Origin: Ascidia mentula
Lineage: Eukaryota > Chordata > Ascidiacea > Phlebobranchia > Ascidiidae
Direction of reading: 5' to 3'
Length of the DNA stretch: 64,000 bases
NCBI GenBank assembly: GCA_947561715.1
Contig: OX387202.1
Coordinates: 19,481,001-19,545,000, forward strand
The position numbers and the translations under genes are program-made. This document shows, in pieces, positions 14,203 to 29,200 of this stretch. The stretch's first letter is position 1, and each line of letters begins with the position of its first letter. Below the pieces are notes generated by a model. It searched no databases. It was not told the origin of the DNA and saw only the letters and a list, made by a program, of their open reading frames with translations.

Positions 14203-17200
14203 GTGATGTTATGGTTGAGTAAATACGGTTTCAAAAAGCTAGACATTTCATTTAAACTTGAGTCGCAACTTAAGCTTGGGTTTTATTTTCACCCTTGGTG
14301 CAGCTGAGACAGTTGTGACAGGGTAGTTAATTACTCAATTAATAGCGATCAAATTTCAAAAAACCCCTTTCGTGCCTTTAAACACGCCTTCAGTTCAGTG
14401 GCGGTAGAATGAGTTGCACTGGTCGTGGGACTTGACTAACAAACAAGTAATCAATCATAGCGGCTATATTATCGGCCATTATACTCAGCCATTTAAGGTT
14501 GAGAAAACGTAATACACGTGGTACATGTTTACAGAACCGTGTCCTTGACCATTTGACGTCAGACAACGTAAGCCACCCTTTGTTTGCTGTTGTTGGACCT
14601 TTTGGTACAGGAAAGACTTACACCATCAGCCAGTGTGTTTTGTATCTGCTTGAAAACGATCCTCAGGCCAAGATACTGATTTGTACACACTCAAACACGT
14701 AAGAAATTGTCAAAAGTTTTATCCAGCTACTAGGAATGACCTTTTCTCTGCATTTGTGAACTGAGTCAAATATTTTGCTGGACAATCTCTCTTTTTTCTT
14801 CTTCCGCAGTGCTGCCGACTTGTACATACAGAACAACTTTACTGCAGACGAATGGGAGGGAAAAGTCATCAGGGTTTATTATCACGACAGATCACTTAAG
14901 TCGGTTCCTCTGGTAAGTTAACTTCCTTGAAACCACTTTTCTTCGTTGGTGCCATCCAAACTTGTAGTCTCGTTAAGCGTAAATGAAACTAACAGCTGTT
15001 TTATTTACATTCACAGGAAGTGCACAGATTCTGTTTGAAGAATAAGGCAAGAACACAATTCCGTTACCCAAACACGAAGGAGATTCTCTCGGATAAAGTA
15101 AAGATTGTCATCACTACGTTCACCACATCTCTTGCACTGGGTAGACTTGCAACTGGTTTAACTGGAGCTTTCACCCACATATTTCTCGATGAAGCTGCTC
15201 AGGTATTTGGCCAATGTAGATTGTTTAACATGAAGGTTAACGAAATCCCGTCCATGTTTTTGAACCTCATTTGCACACGGGCGTAATAAAATTATGGAAA
15301 ACCTTATTGTAAACGTTATTTCTGTAATACAGGCGATGGAATGTGAAGCGATTATTCCTCTGACCTTGGCTTCTACCAACAACACCAAGGTGATCGTTGC
15401 CGGTGATCACATGCAGATTTCACAGAAGGTAAATCACAATATGTTAACGTGCATATGTTCGTTGACATCTGTAACAAGGTATGATGCAATCGTTTCAGAT
15501 GTACAGCAAGAAATTTGGCTCAAAGTCCGATTATACCTTGGTGGAACGGATGTACACAAGATATGAAACTTTCCCGCCAAAATTTCATGATGATCTTTAT
15601 GTTTTTCTCAAGAATAACTACAGGTACAACAATGATAATCCCTACAAATTATACAACTCCGGTTCGTGTTTTGTGCTTGTCTTTCCAGTTATGTACGTTT
15701 TCTGTTTGTTTAGGTGCGTGGAACCAATTCTGGACCTCATCCAAGTTGTTTTCTACAAAAAAGGACTTCTTACTTGTTGTACAAACGAACAGTGCATGCC
15801 GGGAGTTCCCCCAGTGCAATTCTTCCATACCAAAGGTAATTATGGCTTCAAAGTTGTGGACTTCAAAGTTAACATCAATCAATACTTGTCCTCTTTATCA
15901 GGTAAATGCATCCAGGACAGAGAGAGTGGCGGGTTTTACAACGAAGAGGAAGCTTACCGTTCTGTCATGGTAGTTCAAAACTTGCTCGAATTTTCCAAAG
16001 GTGGATTGAAACAGGAAGATATTGTTGTGGTTGCTTCTCACGCCATACAAGTAAAATCAAGCTGTACTAATTTTAAAATTCCTCTCAAAAATATACTTCC
16101 TCGCAGCGACAATGCACTACAAACTGCGTATAGTTGTATATATTTAACTTTTCTTAAACTTTCAGCTTGTAACACTAAAAATTTAGATGTTTTTTTTGTA
16201 AAACTTTGGATTAAATGTGTTACGTCCGCAACAAGTTGTTTTATCTTCTTTTGTTTGGAATGTAGTCAAAGATGAACATGTATTTTTTTGCCGATAGATA
16301 ATTTGTGTTTTAGGTAAAATACATCCGAAAGTTGATGAGAAATTACGGCAAAGGTCACGTCAAGGTCGACAGAGTTAGAAATGTGCAAGGTTAGACCACT
16401 GTTTATGTCAATATTTCCATGCACTGCAATCCACCAGTATCAAGACTCGTCGTTTGGCCTGGCCGTGTTCCATAATTTATTCCACAATTTCGCTGATAAT
16501 AAATTCGAGCTCGCCACAAAACATTTCTGAAATTCTCGATTCAGCAAAATATCTCTTTTCAACCATTGCAGGCTTCGAGTTCAAAGTTGTGATCATGAGT
16601 TGCGTTCACTCTCGAACTTCACCTCAAGACAAAACTGGTTCAAAATCTGGACTTCTCTCTGACGTAGGACTGCTCAACACCGCCATCACGCGGTCGAAAG
16701 TTGCTGTGATCGCAATTGGTGACGCGATCACTCTGTGTGCTGTTGGAAATTGCCATAAGAAATGGGATCAGTTCATAGAAGTGAGTAGGACTTATCACCA
16801 ATCCCCAAATACAAATGCTTCCAATCCAGATGTCGTGAAAGCGTATTTTTGTTTTGTTTCTGCAACGACGACATTTAGTGCTGACATTTTGCAACGCGTA
16901 GCAAATGATCCAATTGAACGTAAATATATTTTAAAAGGAACTGTTTGTGTGTGTTATAATATTAAAAGACAATGACTGTCAGGTCCTAGAGTGAATTTGT
17001 GGTTGAGGATCAACATACTCAGCAACAGAAGTCTGTTGGACAAGATATTTTCATTTGTGTGGTTGAATATAAACTGAAAAGTAACAGGATGTGTACAATC
17101 TTCATTCCTGCTCAGGTCAATAAATCTGTAAAAACCTTTCAGAAATGCCACGAGACCGGCTCTTTGCAGTTTAACACTTACGAAAACATCAAAGCTGAAA

Positions 17201-20200
17201 TCTCAAAGATCTCCAGATTGAATCCGGAATCAAAGATCTCCACGTTGAATCCGGAGGCGAAATGTTTCGACCAAGGAGGAAAAGTATCTCCGAGAAAATC
17301 TCCCAGACTCAAACCACCCCCATCTCCTTCAAGTTCAAGTTCGTCGCAAAACATCGGTTTCAACAAAACCGACGAAGAGGTGGAGTTACTGTTGTGCTTT
17401 GATTGAATATAAATCTGTACCCTTTACGTTCTTCTTGAGGTTCCTATGTCAAGTTAGTTTGTCTACAAGAATGCTTGTACAGCGACGTTGGGGTCGATTG
17501 TTTTTTGTTTTTAGATGCTCACACCAACGCAAATAAGAAAGGGGGTGGCCTTGTCGTCATATGCAACCAAATATCTGCAAAATATAAGAAAACTTGTCGT
17601 TACAGCAAATCATATTCACCCGCATAGAAATAAATGAATATTACATAAGGCAATGATATCTATATCATGCGAAACCTTCCTACTACACTGCAGCATTCCA
17701 AACTTTCCGGAAGCTCCCACTTAAAAAACGAGTGTTATATTATTGTTGTGAATTTTTCAGGCTTCGGGTGATTCTGATGATGCTGAGGAAGAAGAAGAAG
17801 ATGATAAGGATGGTGATGAAGGAGATCAATATGAAAACGAGGTGAGTTTAAATATTTATTACCTTTGTCCGATGTTAAAAAGACAACGCTTAAAAAGCTC
17901 TTGTTTAAGAATGAGGACAGACTGCATAATCTAGGGTTAGAACGTAAGTGACGAACTTGTTGCCGAATGTGATTGACAGTAAAATAGCGACAACACGTTT
18001 CCAGGTTCGTTTTTAATCAACTGTTTTATCCAGGATGCCCTTGCCACAGTAGACGATAAAATTCTGGACGATATTCTTGAGAAACAACTCGGTTATCGAA
18101 CAGAAAATATCGTCGTGAAAGTCGATAAGAGTGGATTGGAACATCTGGAAGCTATGGATGACCCGAATGAAGCAACACATGAGCAGTAGGTTTGATTGTC
18201 AACTTTCCAACATGGAAGCGCAAGTGTTTTTGGTTCTGTTAGGTTTTACATATCGCGCAAGTCGCATTTAGAAATATTTGTGCTTTTTATTTTAAATTTT
18301 ATGTTGCTTTAAACTGCGACTCATTATTTCCTCTTGTTTTGCTCAAGATGCAGTCAAGCTGCAGTTCCCAGTTTTCATTGTTCGTTTCTTTAAAAGCGAA
18401 ACATCTTTCTAAGCTTATGTAAAGTGGTTTTGCGATACACACTGAATTACTCATACCCACGTAGAGATTGGGAAGGAAGAGGCAAAATTATCCACCCCAA
18501 TTTCACGCTTGAAGAACTCCATGACATGTTGAGAAGTCAACCTGACCTGTACAAAGCTTGTTACCTCAACATGATCACGTGGTTCTCGGCAGAAGCTACT
18601 TTGAAGAAGCCGGAGAAAGAACTTTCGAGAATTGACGTCGAGTCGAAACAGAATTTGGGCCGAGCTTTCGACAAAGACGAAGTGGTCGTGAAACTCAACA
18701 ACAAGGTTTGCCCTTTGAGTTTAAGAGTAGTTTTGTTTGGAGGTTTAGTATGTACCAGGGGTCATCAAACTGCAGTTAGGATTATACGCTCTGTCAGACT
18801 TGGCCTCCTAAAGCAAACAAAAAGATGTTTACCCGCACTGCCTGATAAATCTCCATTGTATTTTGCATACGTCACTACGTTTGGGGTAAGGTTCACAGGC
18901 TTCGCAGCCAAGGCATTGCAGCCAAGCTGGATCAGCCACTTTTCCCGATCTCGCTCCGACTTGTCGGGAAAAGTGGCTGATCCAGCTTGGCTGCAATGCC
19001 TTGGCTGCGAAGCCTGTGAACCTTATGATTAGAATATTAGAGCTGTGATCGCCAAATATAAAGGGCCTGCGCAGTGGGGCGATCCCGCCTTGCTATGCGT
19101 AAGCATGGCATTACTTCTGCGTTGTCTGATTACGGTGGTGGAGATCCTCTACGCATGTGAAGGTCGCCTGACAAGTTGTGCGCTTGCGCACCAGTGTACC
19201 TTGGCCACAATATACCCCGTGAAGCCACTGAGCTCCTGTAGCTCAGTTGGTAGAGCGTTGGGCCTGGTTAGCCCAGGGTCGTGAGTTCAAACCTCACCGG
19301 GAGCTTGATTTTTCAGATCTCGCTCCGACTTGTCGGGAAAAGTGGCTGATCCAGCTTGGCTGCAATGCCTTGGCTGCGAAGCCTGTGAACCTTATGATCA
19401 GAATATTAGAGCTGTGATCGCCAAATATAAAGGGCCTGCGCAGTGGGGCGATCCCGCCTTGCTATGCGTAAGCATGGCATTACTTCTACGTTTGGGGTAC
19501 TTTTGTTATCCTGTTTAGGTACTGCTTTTTTAACTCTAAATTAGGAATTTATTCCTTTTAAATTTGCTGTTTAAAGAAACCATTTCGGTAAAAATTATAT
19601 TTTATCGATCTATTATCCCGCCCCATTACCGTCACCCGATGATCGCAGATAATTGTGAACAAAATTGGTGACTCCTTAAATATACTTGTACATTCTAAAC
19701 GGTGTGGTTGCTTTTGCAGTGCTATTTCTTGTTTGCTTATTGCTGTCGTTATTTTTACTGCTTTCAATCAGGTTTTGTGGTTATTGTTACATAGATTTAA
19801 CTTCATGTATATTGATTAATCACTAGGTCGAAGAAAAGCCGTTGACAGGAAAAGTTATTGGAGTTCTTTCAAGGTAAAAAATATTTCATTTTATCGGCAG
19901 AACTGCACTGTTAATTTCATTTAACGTATCAATTGTCATGCAACAACCTTAATCACATCCTGATGGCCACCGAAACTTCTAATGAAATCCGGGGTTTTCC
20001 GCCATAAGAGCGTTTCCTTGGTGATGGCTATAACAATTGGCGGAACTCAAGCATCCGGTTCTATCATTAGCATCCGGTTCTATCATTAGCAGCATGCCGT
20101 AGTAACCGCGGGATTACAATGCACGAAGTTAAACATGGGTCTGCACATACGCTTGTTAACAACTGGGCCACGTAGGTCAATAAATTACAAGAACCAGTTC

Positions 20201-23200
20201 ACAGGAACCGGCTGAATCCCATCATCGTCTATGTATTTAATACTGTTTATACTTTACTCTTATGGTAGAAAATATCTTCCTTGCGTAGTTTTACTTTTGT
20301 GCAACCTTGAATGCAACAAATAAAGTTTTCACCGCAAAACCCGAGGATAATTTCAACAACGACCAATTATAACTAACAACAAACCATTTGAAATGAACTA
20401 AAAGAACAATAACTTTTTTTTAAAAAAGACAATGTGCAGGTATAAACCTATAATAAACACAGAGTCCCCCATACGTTTTCTACACTAACACGCCTGTTGT
20501 AAGATGACATGTCCGCTTGTTGATGGGTTGCAACCGGTCTCATCAAAACAACCCCATATTTTTTGTCAGATACAAGGAGCCACGCAGTAAGGAATTTATC
20601 TGCGTCCCTGACCAAGATAACCCGAGGTTTATGCGCCCTGTGGACAACAAAGCAACCAAATTTGCCATCCACGCAAGCAGGGATGCCCCAGAAAACAATG
20701 TGTGTCTCTATCGTTTTGAGAATGGTAAGACACATTTTTACCGTGTAAGGCCCAAGCCCTGATCAATCGGGAGTTCAACTATTATTTTTACACACAATTG
20801 TAGTTGGATTGCTGACCATAGAAATCAAATGTTTGTATCACAAATGCGTCCCATATCCTTGTTAGCTTACCAGCATCAGTTCTACCAAAACTTAATTTTT
20901 ATGGATTTATTGGGTCTGATTTTGACTTTGTGTGGTAAACATGTTCTTAATATTGCTTTTCTGTACACACATTGACATTAAGGCTCGGTCATTCACAAGA
21001 TATTTTATTAATTATTTTATTTGCAGTTAAGACGAAATCCAAATCGAAGACAACTGTTACCGGAGGTTAGACAAAGAAAAGTTTGTTGTTTGCGTAAAAG
21101 TAGAAGTTTAACTTTCGAAAACTTATTGTGTTCAAAAATGAACCTTTGACGCAACTTAAATGAAAACAAACGCCTTTCTTTGTAGAAAAACTAAAGTTCT
21201 TGCGTTTCGTTCCGGCCGATCCTGATTCTTACACGGTTGGCAAGGGGAAACTGTTTATCGTTCGATACCTGAAGTGGAGCGAGTATTGTCCATATCCACT
21301 TGGTTTCGTGTCCAAGGTGATTTCGGCAGTAGATGCTGAGCAATATTTTGCCATCGCATATGATCGCCCTAAGGAACACACGTAAGTTGGTGTTATGATC
21401 GTCTGTGTTCTCTGTTACGGATTGTAATTGGGTCTGTGCTTTAACTTTGCCGTTTATCTTTGTATTTACTGTTAGTTTTTGTCAACCCAATGTTACTATA
21501 TTGATTCGTAAAGACAGACCCGCCGGTCACCGACCTGCACAGGCTGATTCCTGCAGTCATTTTTTTACATTTTCTTTAGCCCAATGTTAATATTTAACAT
21601 TATGTTGCTGTTGCTTCCATATTGTATTTCACCTAATCTGTTCTTCTGACCCAATTCCGCATGCTTTTATTCACCTCCGTTTCGCCTGCGATTTACCCGG
21701 GTTTCCACTTTTAATTCTTTTAGTAAGAACGCAGAGAAGGAATCTGAAGCATTGACGGACGTGAACGCTTCTATCAGGAAAGATTGCACCAACCTTTATG
21801 CGTTCACAATCGATCCTCCAGGTGCAATGGACCTCGACGACGCTTTGAGTATTGAAAAATGTTCTCAACACACGAATTGCTATGAGGTAGTTTGGTTCTT
21901 AGATAACATTTAATATTGTTGTGTTTTATCTGAAAATATTATCGTTTGCTACAAGTTTTAGAACCTTGTCCGCTATGGTTGTTGTGCTTGAGGATGTGTT
22001 TGTGAGCTACAAGTAGTTCAGCCATCCAACTTTGTGGGTGATAATGGAATTATGACTTTACTTTCGACACAGATTGGTGTCCATATTGCTGACGTAGCAT
22101 CGGTGGTTCCCTTTAACTCCAAGATCGACAAAGAAGCTCGCAAACGATCGACAACCTTTTACGACCAAAGTTAGTAAAAAATTGAAGCTATATATTTTAC
22201 TTTGTATTACAAACACTTATTGACGTACTTATTACTTATTGACGTACGGTGAAAGTGCTACCAGCCCGTGAATGTGTTGTATATGTTTTACTGCACAGTA
22301 AAATGTCCAATTGTTTGGAACCAAGTTGTTGCGTGATTCAATTGTTTCTACATTAGTTTTACAAAAATATGTGTACTTAGCCATATTATCATAGCCTATT
22401 TATTTGTATATAAAAGTACTACAACAGGTTCATTACCTGCGACTCGTACTTTTGAACAGCGGTAAAGAAAGACAAAAGTTCGAGTTCTCCGATGTTGCCA
22501 CGAAGTTTAAGTTCAAACAAATGCAGTTTGTTGCCTCAGAAAACAAGACCGACCATTTCTACTTTCTTCCACACCTCAAAACCCCTTGATGTCTCACAAC
22601 CAGGCAAGGAATGATGTTTTTTTAATTTGTTTAAATATGGCAACAGAATTCTAAATATGCTGGATTTCGTTTGTGACAATGTAGAAGGATTGTAATTTAA
22701 TGTGATGCATATGTGATGCATAGATTGTAATTTAATGTGATCGTAGAATTCGCACACACATGTGTGATTGTGAAAATACTTAAAAGTATTTCCAAAAGAT
22801 AAATATTTGTGTTGAAAATGGGATTGAAATGAACCATTATTTTCTTGGGTAGGGTTTGATGTTCCAAGACCTCAACTGACAAAGATTCGATCGAGACGAC
22901 AGATGAATTATAAAGAAGCTGAAGATCTTCTTCGGGAAGCGAGGTCGAATCCTCAGGAGGATCTCAGTGAAATATCAGACAACACTTTGTCCCAACAACT
23001 GTGTATGTTAAGTTGACTGTGGTGGAGTTTTATGAAAAGAAACCCGTGCAATTTTGCCTTATTTATCATTTTCTGCTGAGACAAACGGTTTCCTATGACG
23101 TGAAGTTAAGGCCATTGTTGTGACCAATAAGTTCTCATCAATCCAGCTTGGTGTGACGATGGTTGAACCTCGTTTGGTGCCCAGCGGTAGACGGTGGTAG

Positions 23201-26200
23201 TGTAGTCTTGTATAAGTATTTGCCTGACCGTTTGTTCGGCAAAATCGTCTCTAGTCGCAACAAGCTGCACTGATAAGACCTCATAGGTTGAAACAGTGAC
23301 TATCTTTCTGCCGCGTGCTATTAAAAGCATTATTGTTTTTTTATTTAGAGCGCTATAATAGATGTAGATATGAACGAATTTTGGCTATCGTTACGTCAGA
23401 AACTAACATTATCATCAGCATTACATACATGTCACTGTTGTAATTAGTATGAAGGCCCGACATGGCTTGTTATATGAAAAGTTTGTTTTAGGAACGAACA
23501 AATGCGAAAAAGTTTCCAATGCTTGACTTTTTCATTCCCAGATCAAATCTGGCTTTATTTGTTGGAGTTGAGATTCTCCCGTCTAGGAACGAGTGCCTTC
23601 CATCACCAACCTAACTCAAACAAACTTGATGAGTTTTTTGATGAAGCTTCAGCTCATATGTTGATTGAGGAAGCCATGATAACTCTCAACGCATGCACGG
23701 CAATCTTCCTTAGAAAGAAAGTTAGTTTGTGGATTTTATGGCTTTTATTGGGAGAAATACGAGGCTGATAATGTGGCTTTTCCTGTAGAAACGAGTGGGT
23801 ATATAATTGTTTTAAGCTAAATGCATGGAATAAAACCTTTATTTCATTACGATAATACGGAAATACTAAAAAAATGGGAATAATTTATTCTATTTTTCGT
23901 TTCCAGAGGCGCAACTTCCTCCTCAGATGCCAGGATCCTCCTCCAGAAGATGAGTGGAGAGATTGGATGTCTCGTTATTCATCTCAGATCCGCATCTCTC
24001 TTCATCTGACGTCATACGCTAACCATTCGAGTCACGTCATGGCCGGAGAACTCGATGATATTCCAGAACAACAAACAACATCTGATAAGGTGATTGATAG
24101 AAATGAGATGTTTTTTTTTTGGTGAAACACTGGAATGCCAAAAGCTAAATAAAAACTTTTTAAAACTCCGACGCCAAAAGTGAAAACGATTGATTTTACA
24201 AAAATGGTCGAATTTTGATCAATAAAATCATGGTTTTTAAATGCTTTAAACTTTGCAACTTTGATATGTAGTAAACAATATTGAATCGTATCGATTTGCA
24301 CAGGATATGTATGTTATCCCTGAGGTCATGAAAAACATCAAACTTGCTTTGGAAAGAGGAGACCTTGAGTCTGCGATCATTTACCTCTCAAGCGACCGCC
24401 TACAGCCTTCAATATCTCCTGCCAACAACAGGTACGATGGATAGTGGTGGTTTGCCGAAACTCAGCCAATAACCCAAAATAATCAAAAGCTTTTATTTTG
24501 CACGCAAAGTTACATAAAGTTACCATATCAGCCAGTCGCAATGGGTCTATTATTATGAATGAATTGACTATTACTTAGGTGTAGGTATCAAAGTCACCTA
24601 CAAATGATTCACAACAATCATAGAATAAACAGAAAAGGCACTACAGGCAAGCTTGATAATAATGTAAACGACAAACAGAAGTAATCGTTATATTTCGTAG
24701 TTAATCCAACTTTAGGCCTACATAACCATGCTTAAACTTTAAGGTAAACTGCTCCATTAGCACACGCTAGAAACCACTCCATTTGACGTCACGTCCAATT
24801 CGAAACCGTTTTTTCTTCTCAGGAAATGCATTAAAAACATAAAAATCATAAGTCAGTTGTGTTGTACTGTGGAAACTGACACAGTGACTGTTTGCATGAA
24901 TAGATTTATTGGAATACAAAAATCGGCAAGATTGAAAACATCATCCAGTGTAGGCGACCACCCAGCTTCATCCCATTCTCACTTTCAACTCCGTCTTCCT
25001 TTCTACTCATGGTGTTCTTCCCCCATCCGTCGCTACCCAGATATCATAGCCCAGAGAGAGATTATCAAAATATGCAAGAAACCAAATGTGGTCAATGAGG
25101 ACGGGGTGGTAATACTGGATTCAAGGATGGAGGAACCTGACATGGAGGAGTAAGGGAATAATTTGCTTGTAATGGTTGTGTTTGTTTGTAGGTGTGCGTT
25201 GTGCCTATGTGTGTCAGTGTTTAGTTTATTTGCATATATGTGTTTCTGTGTGTGCTTGCGTTTGTGTGTGATTGTGGTTGTGATTGTGTCTGTTTGTATT
25301 TCCATTTATGTGTGTCTGTGTGTTTGCGTTTTTGTGTGATTGTGTCTGTCTTTGTTTGTTTGTATTTGTCTTTGTGTATGTCCGTGTATGTGTATCTGGG
25401 TGTGTTTGTGTTAATTTTCGTTATTTTTTCACAGAATATGCAAGAAAGTTGCCATGAGGCAGAATGATGCAAAGGAATACGAAGCTGGCTTGATGCGATA
25501 CAACTTGGGAAAACTCTTTCAAGATCAACAGGAAAGATTCTACCAACAAGTTGTCGTTACCGAGGTACAAACATACCCTTATAAAGATTAAGCAGCAAAG
25601 CCTATATTTTTATATTGCGAACCGCAAACAGGGCCATTGCGAACAAGCCTCATCAGTGTAATGGAAGTTTGTTTGGCTAGTTAGCTGGCAAGATAGTTAA
25701 TGAAGCTTATTCGACCAGTGACCCTGTCTGCAGCTTGCTACAAGTTGTAAAAATAGTGAAAATCAATAAAAATCAAACCTATTTCTTCTTGTATTTAATA
25801 TATTTCAAGTAAACGAAACATAGCGTCAAATACTTCTAATATCCGAACAGTGAATGCTTCTGTTGTTTCGGATGAGCTTGCTATCTCACCTTCCACAAGT
25901 ACGCACGATAATTTGTTGCCCAGGTAACCAACCGGGAAATACGGTTTTGTTTCGTCAACCGGAAAGGTTTCGGCAAATCCACAACCAACCACCTCTCCTA
26001 CCCATCCCTCATGACCAAAGAGTCGACGGCTAAACTGGCAGAGAATGTGAAACCCCGTCGTGCCGAAGAGAAAATCCTTGAAGAAAACAAACTCGTTTGG
26101 CACATCAGGTTCAAACAACTAGGATATTTGTGCATTTTGTACTCAATTGCACAAAATTCGTACTGCACGTGCGTGTCAAACCGCTTCTCATTAGTGGTAA

Positions 26201-29200
26201 AAGCAGAAAAAATCTTGCCGAATCGATTGAGTTTGCACGAAAAATAGTTAACCATTGGGTTCTTATTCTTTGGTAAATTACTAGGAATTTACTAAATTTA
26301 GACCTCTAATAACTGTTTGTGACACACAAGTCGTTGAATTCATTTCCCCACTACATCTCGTACAAATACCTGAGACAAATTAGTAAGTGGAAACTCCCCA
26401 AATAGAAGTCGTGCTATATTTAGTGTCGGGGCAATCATTGCAAAACTACTATGCTATGTTCTGTTGTTGCCAGGCGTGATTCAATTCTCAAGAAACTTCT
26501 GACCGAAATTAAAGTAGGGTTTATTTAACAAACGTAAACGACCAAAGTTGTTGCCGTGTAGCTGGCTATGTTTAGTGTAAACCATTGTTTCTTAAACTTT
26601 GTGCCCTCAAGTGAAAACCAACAAAAACCTTTTTAATGGAATTTTATATAACGCAATCAGTGTGGCCTCTGTTCCTGTCCACCCAGGGGTGCCATAGGCT
26701 ACCGTTGAGAAACCCTGCTTTAACTGATGTCATTATAGTGATTTTGTACGAAACTATAAATGATTATTACTCCTAAATCATTCTGAAAAAAACAAGGGTT
26801 GTTGGTTCGTATCCCACCGAAAGCGAGAGATGCTATATTGTCATTTCACAGGTACTACAAGTTGAACGATCGCAAAAACAAGCAAATGTTTCGTCACTCA
26901 CACTTCGATCACGTGGTTGTGTCGTCACAACCGGTCCGAGAACTTGTCAACGTCATTTCCGATTCCATTTCTTCGAGGTTTATGTTTGGGGAGGAAATTT
27001 CAACACGCATCAAAGAACATTTTAACAAGTTCGTGCCTATGTTAGTTGTGGTCAATCATTCTCTCAATACCAATTATTCGGGGCTTTTGCAAATAGAATC
27101 ATTTTATATATTTTGATAAAATTTGTAATTTTTTAATAATAGGTTGTTGCGCACGCCTTTCTGCTTATTCTTACTTGGCACTTACGATAAACAACCCAGC
27201 AGTGGTGTTTAAAACGTTTGCTTCTACATGAGTAGCTTACTAGCTTTGGCTTTCGTATTTAAACAGGTTGTTGAATAAACACGCAAAACACGAATAAACA
27301 ACTCTATAGCCAGGGACAATGCGTAGAAAGTTAAATGAACGTAGACACTATCCGATGCCCACTTCCTCCACGATGAAGCTTGGCTCGACGAAGCTTTTAG
27401 TGGTTTCTTTTGTACAGAATCTACAAGGAGCAGAAAAAATCTCCCAAATGTCCGGCGAATACGATGCTGGGCCACATGGGCCCGTGTGATGGCAAGAAGT
27501 GTGACGTCCAAGAAAGCCTTTGCAGCGACCACATGTCCTTCAGAACCAAAAACAACATACGTCACGTGCGTGTGATTTCTATGGTCGTTGAAGCGGGATT
27601 TCCCCTTCTGGTACAACTGAACCCTAAGATTGACCGCGGGTTGTTGGAACCGACGGTTCAACTTCTGTGCCTGGCAGAAGATCTTGATGTTTGTTTAACT
27701 CACCAGAGTGACGCCGTTGGAACGTTTGCGTACGACGTGAAACCGAGGACAGGTTCGTATTTTGCTCAGTTCCGAAGCAATGTCGAAGAATGTTTTTGAC
27801 TTGATGTTTTGACGAAATCTCGTCATTTTTTCACATTTAATGCTGAACTTTTTTACCATTTTCAGTTTGGGGGGAGTACCGGACACTGGAGGCCTACGCA
27901 TACGATTGGTTGCCAGTGTTGAGGTTGGATGGAGTGTATAATGCGGTCGAGGAAGCAATGTCGATAACTTACGATGGTGTTACCATTAAGTGGGGCCAAC
28001 CCGGAGGTAATCTGGTTGAAATTTTGATATTTATTCTGTTTTGTGGAAAAATTGTTTGCTAAAAAAAACACAAACAAATGTTAAGAAAATGCTCATGTCA
28101 ATGACACGTGATCGTAAGCGACACCAAAAGCATTACATGTCTTCTAATGGAACCCAAGGCCTACTTTCAGCACATGTGCTATGAATGACCACCTTTATTA
28201 CTTCTGTATGTTTAACCTCGTGGGTGATTCTATTGTCGACATCATTCTTATCCATTATTTAGTAACGGGAACGTTTGAGTTGAGCATGAATTACTGCGAG
28301 GAAAGGTTAGCCAAAATATACAGGGATGGGTTTCTTTGTATTCGAATCAAGAATCGTCCTTCCAATGCAGAAGGTAAGTTTCGACTTGTATATTACACCG
28401 AACGCTAGCAATGTTTGTTGTATATAAAGCTAATGTTTGATTCCAGTAACAAAACTGTGTATTAAATATATACCTGGTAATAGTTAATACATATTTGTGA
28501 CATTGAAAAGGACGGTACCAAGAAACTGAATTGTTTTTCGGCACTCTTTAAGGAGGCTGACTTTTATTTTATAAAATACACAAGTTTTCGCCAGTGCTTC
28601 TTGCTTCACCAGGTGTAAAAACAACAAATATGACACCAGGTTACCATATAAGTGATGTTTAAAATTTTTGTCGTGACATTGTGCAACAACATTCTATGGA
28701 CATTTTTGTTGAGCTTCTCAATACGTTTTTCTACTTTGAGTGTAGTTGGGTTTATGACACAAATAATTACGAGATATATTTGAACAACTTCCACAGGTTT
28801 GTATTTCACGTGGGTTGCTCACGCTCTTATCACAAGTGTGAAAGAAGATGAAGAAAAAGACAAAATTCTGGTTGAATTTGAAGTCCGCAAGAATTTGATT
28901 TCAAACGCTACCAAGAGAGGATCGGTTCCCACCATGGGCACGACCTGCACCGTGGAACACATTCAGCTTCAAGTTCCTTACAAGTAAAAGCTCTTGTTTG
29001 TTATGCATTTGTTAGCATTTTCCAGTTGTATAGACTTGCAGCACAGGCAGAAAAATTGCTTTAATTGATTCTAAAGCTTAATGTATTTTTTATTGCTTGA
29101 GCTTGTATTTAAAGTTTCCATTCATGTTCTTGTTGTGCAAATATAAAGTTAAAATACTTTTAATGTCTTCCACATTACGCCTTGAATACAGCAGTTTTCC

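Noticed and set aside
18706..19032. Continuation of the exon 18414-18705 reading frame into downstream sequence
   Set aside because: The frame runs past a good donor (AAG|GTTTGC) into intron and the SINE-like insertion. The next exon at 19827 continues in phase from 18705.
19232..19304. Functional tRNA-Thr(GGT) gene
   Set aside because: It folds well and has A and B box-like sequences. However, it is embedded in a repeated element with degraded relatives at 598-660 and 4910-4984, and the body sequence flanks it directly. It is better explained as a SINE head.
25221..25472. Open frames rich in Cys/Val (plus) or Thr/His/Lys (minus)
   Set aside because: These arise from the TG-rich simple repeat in an intron of the HELZ2-like gene.
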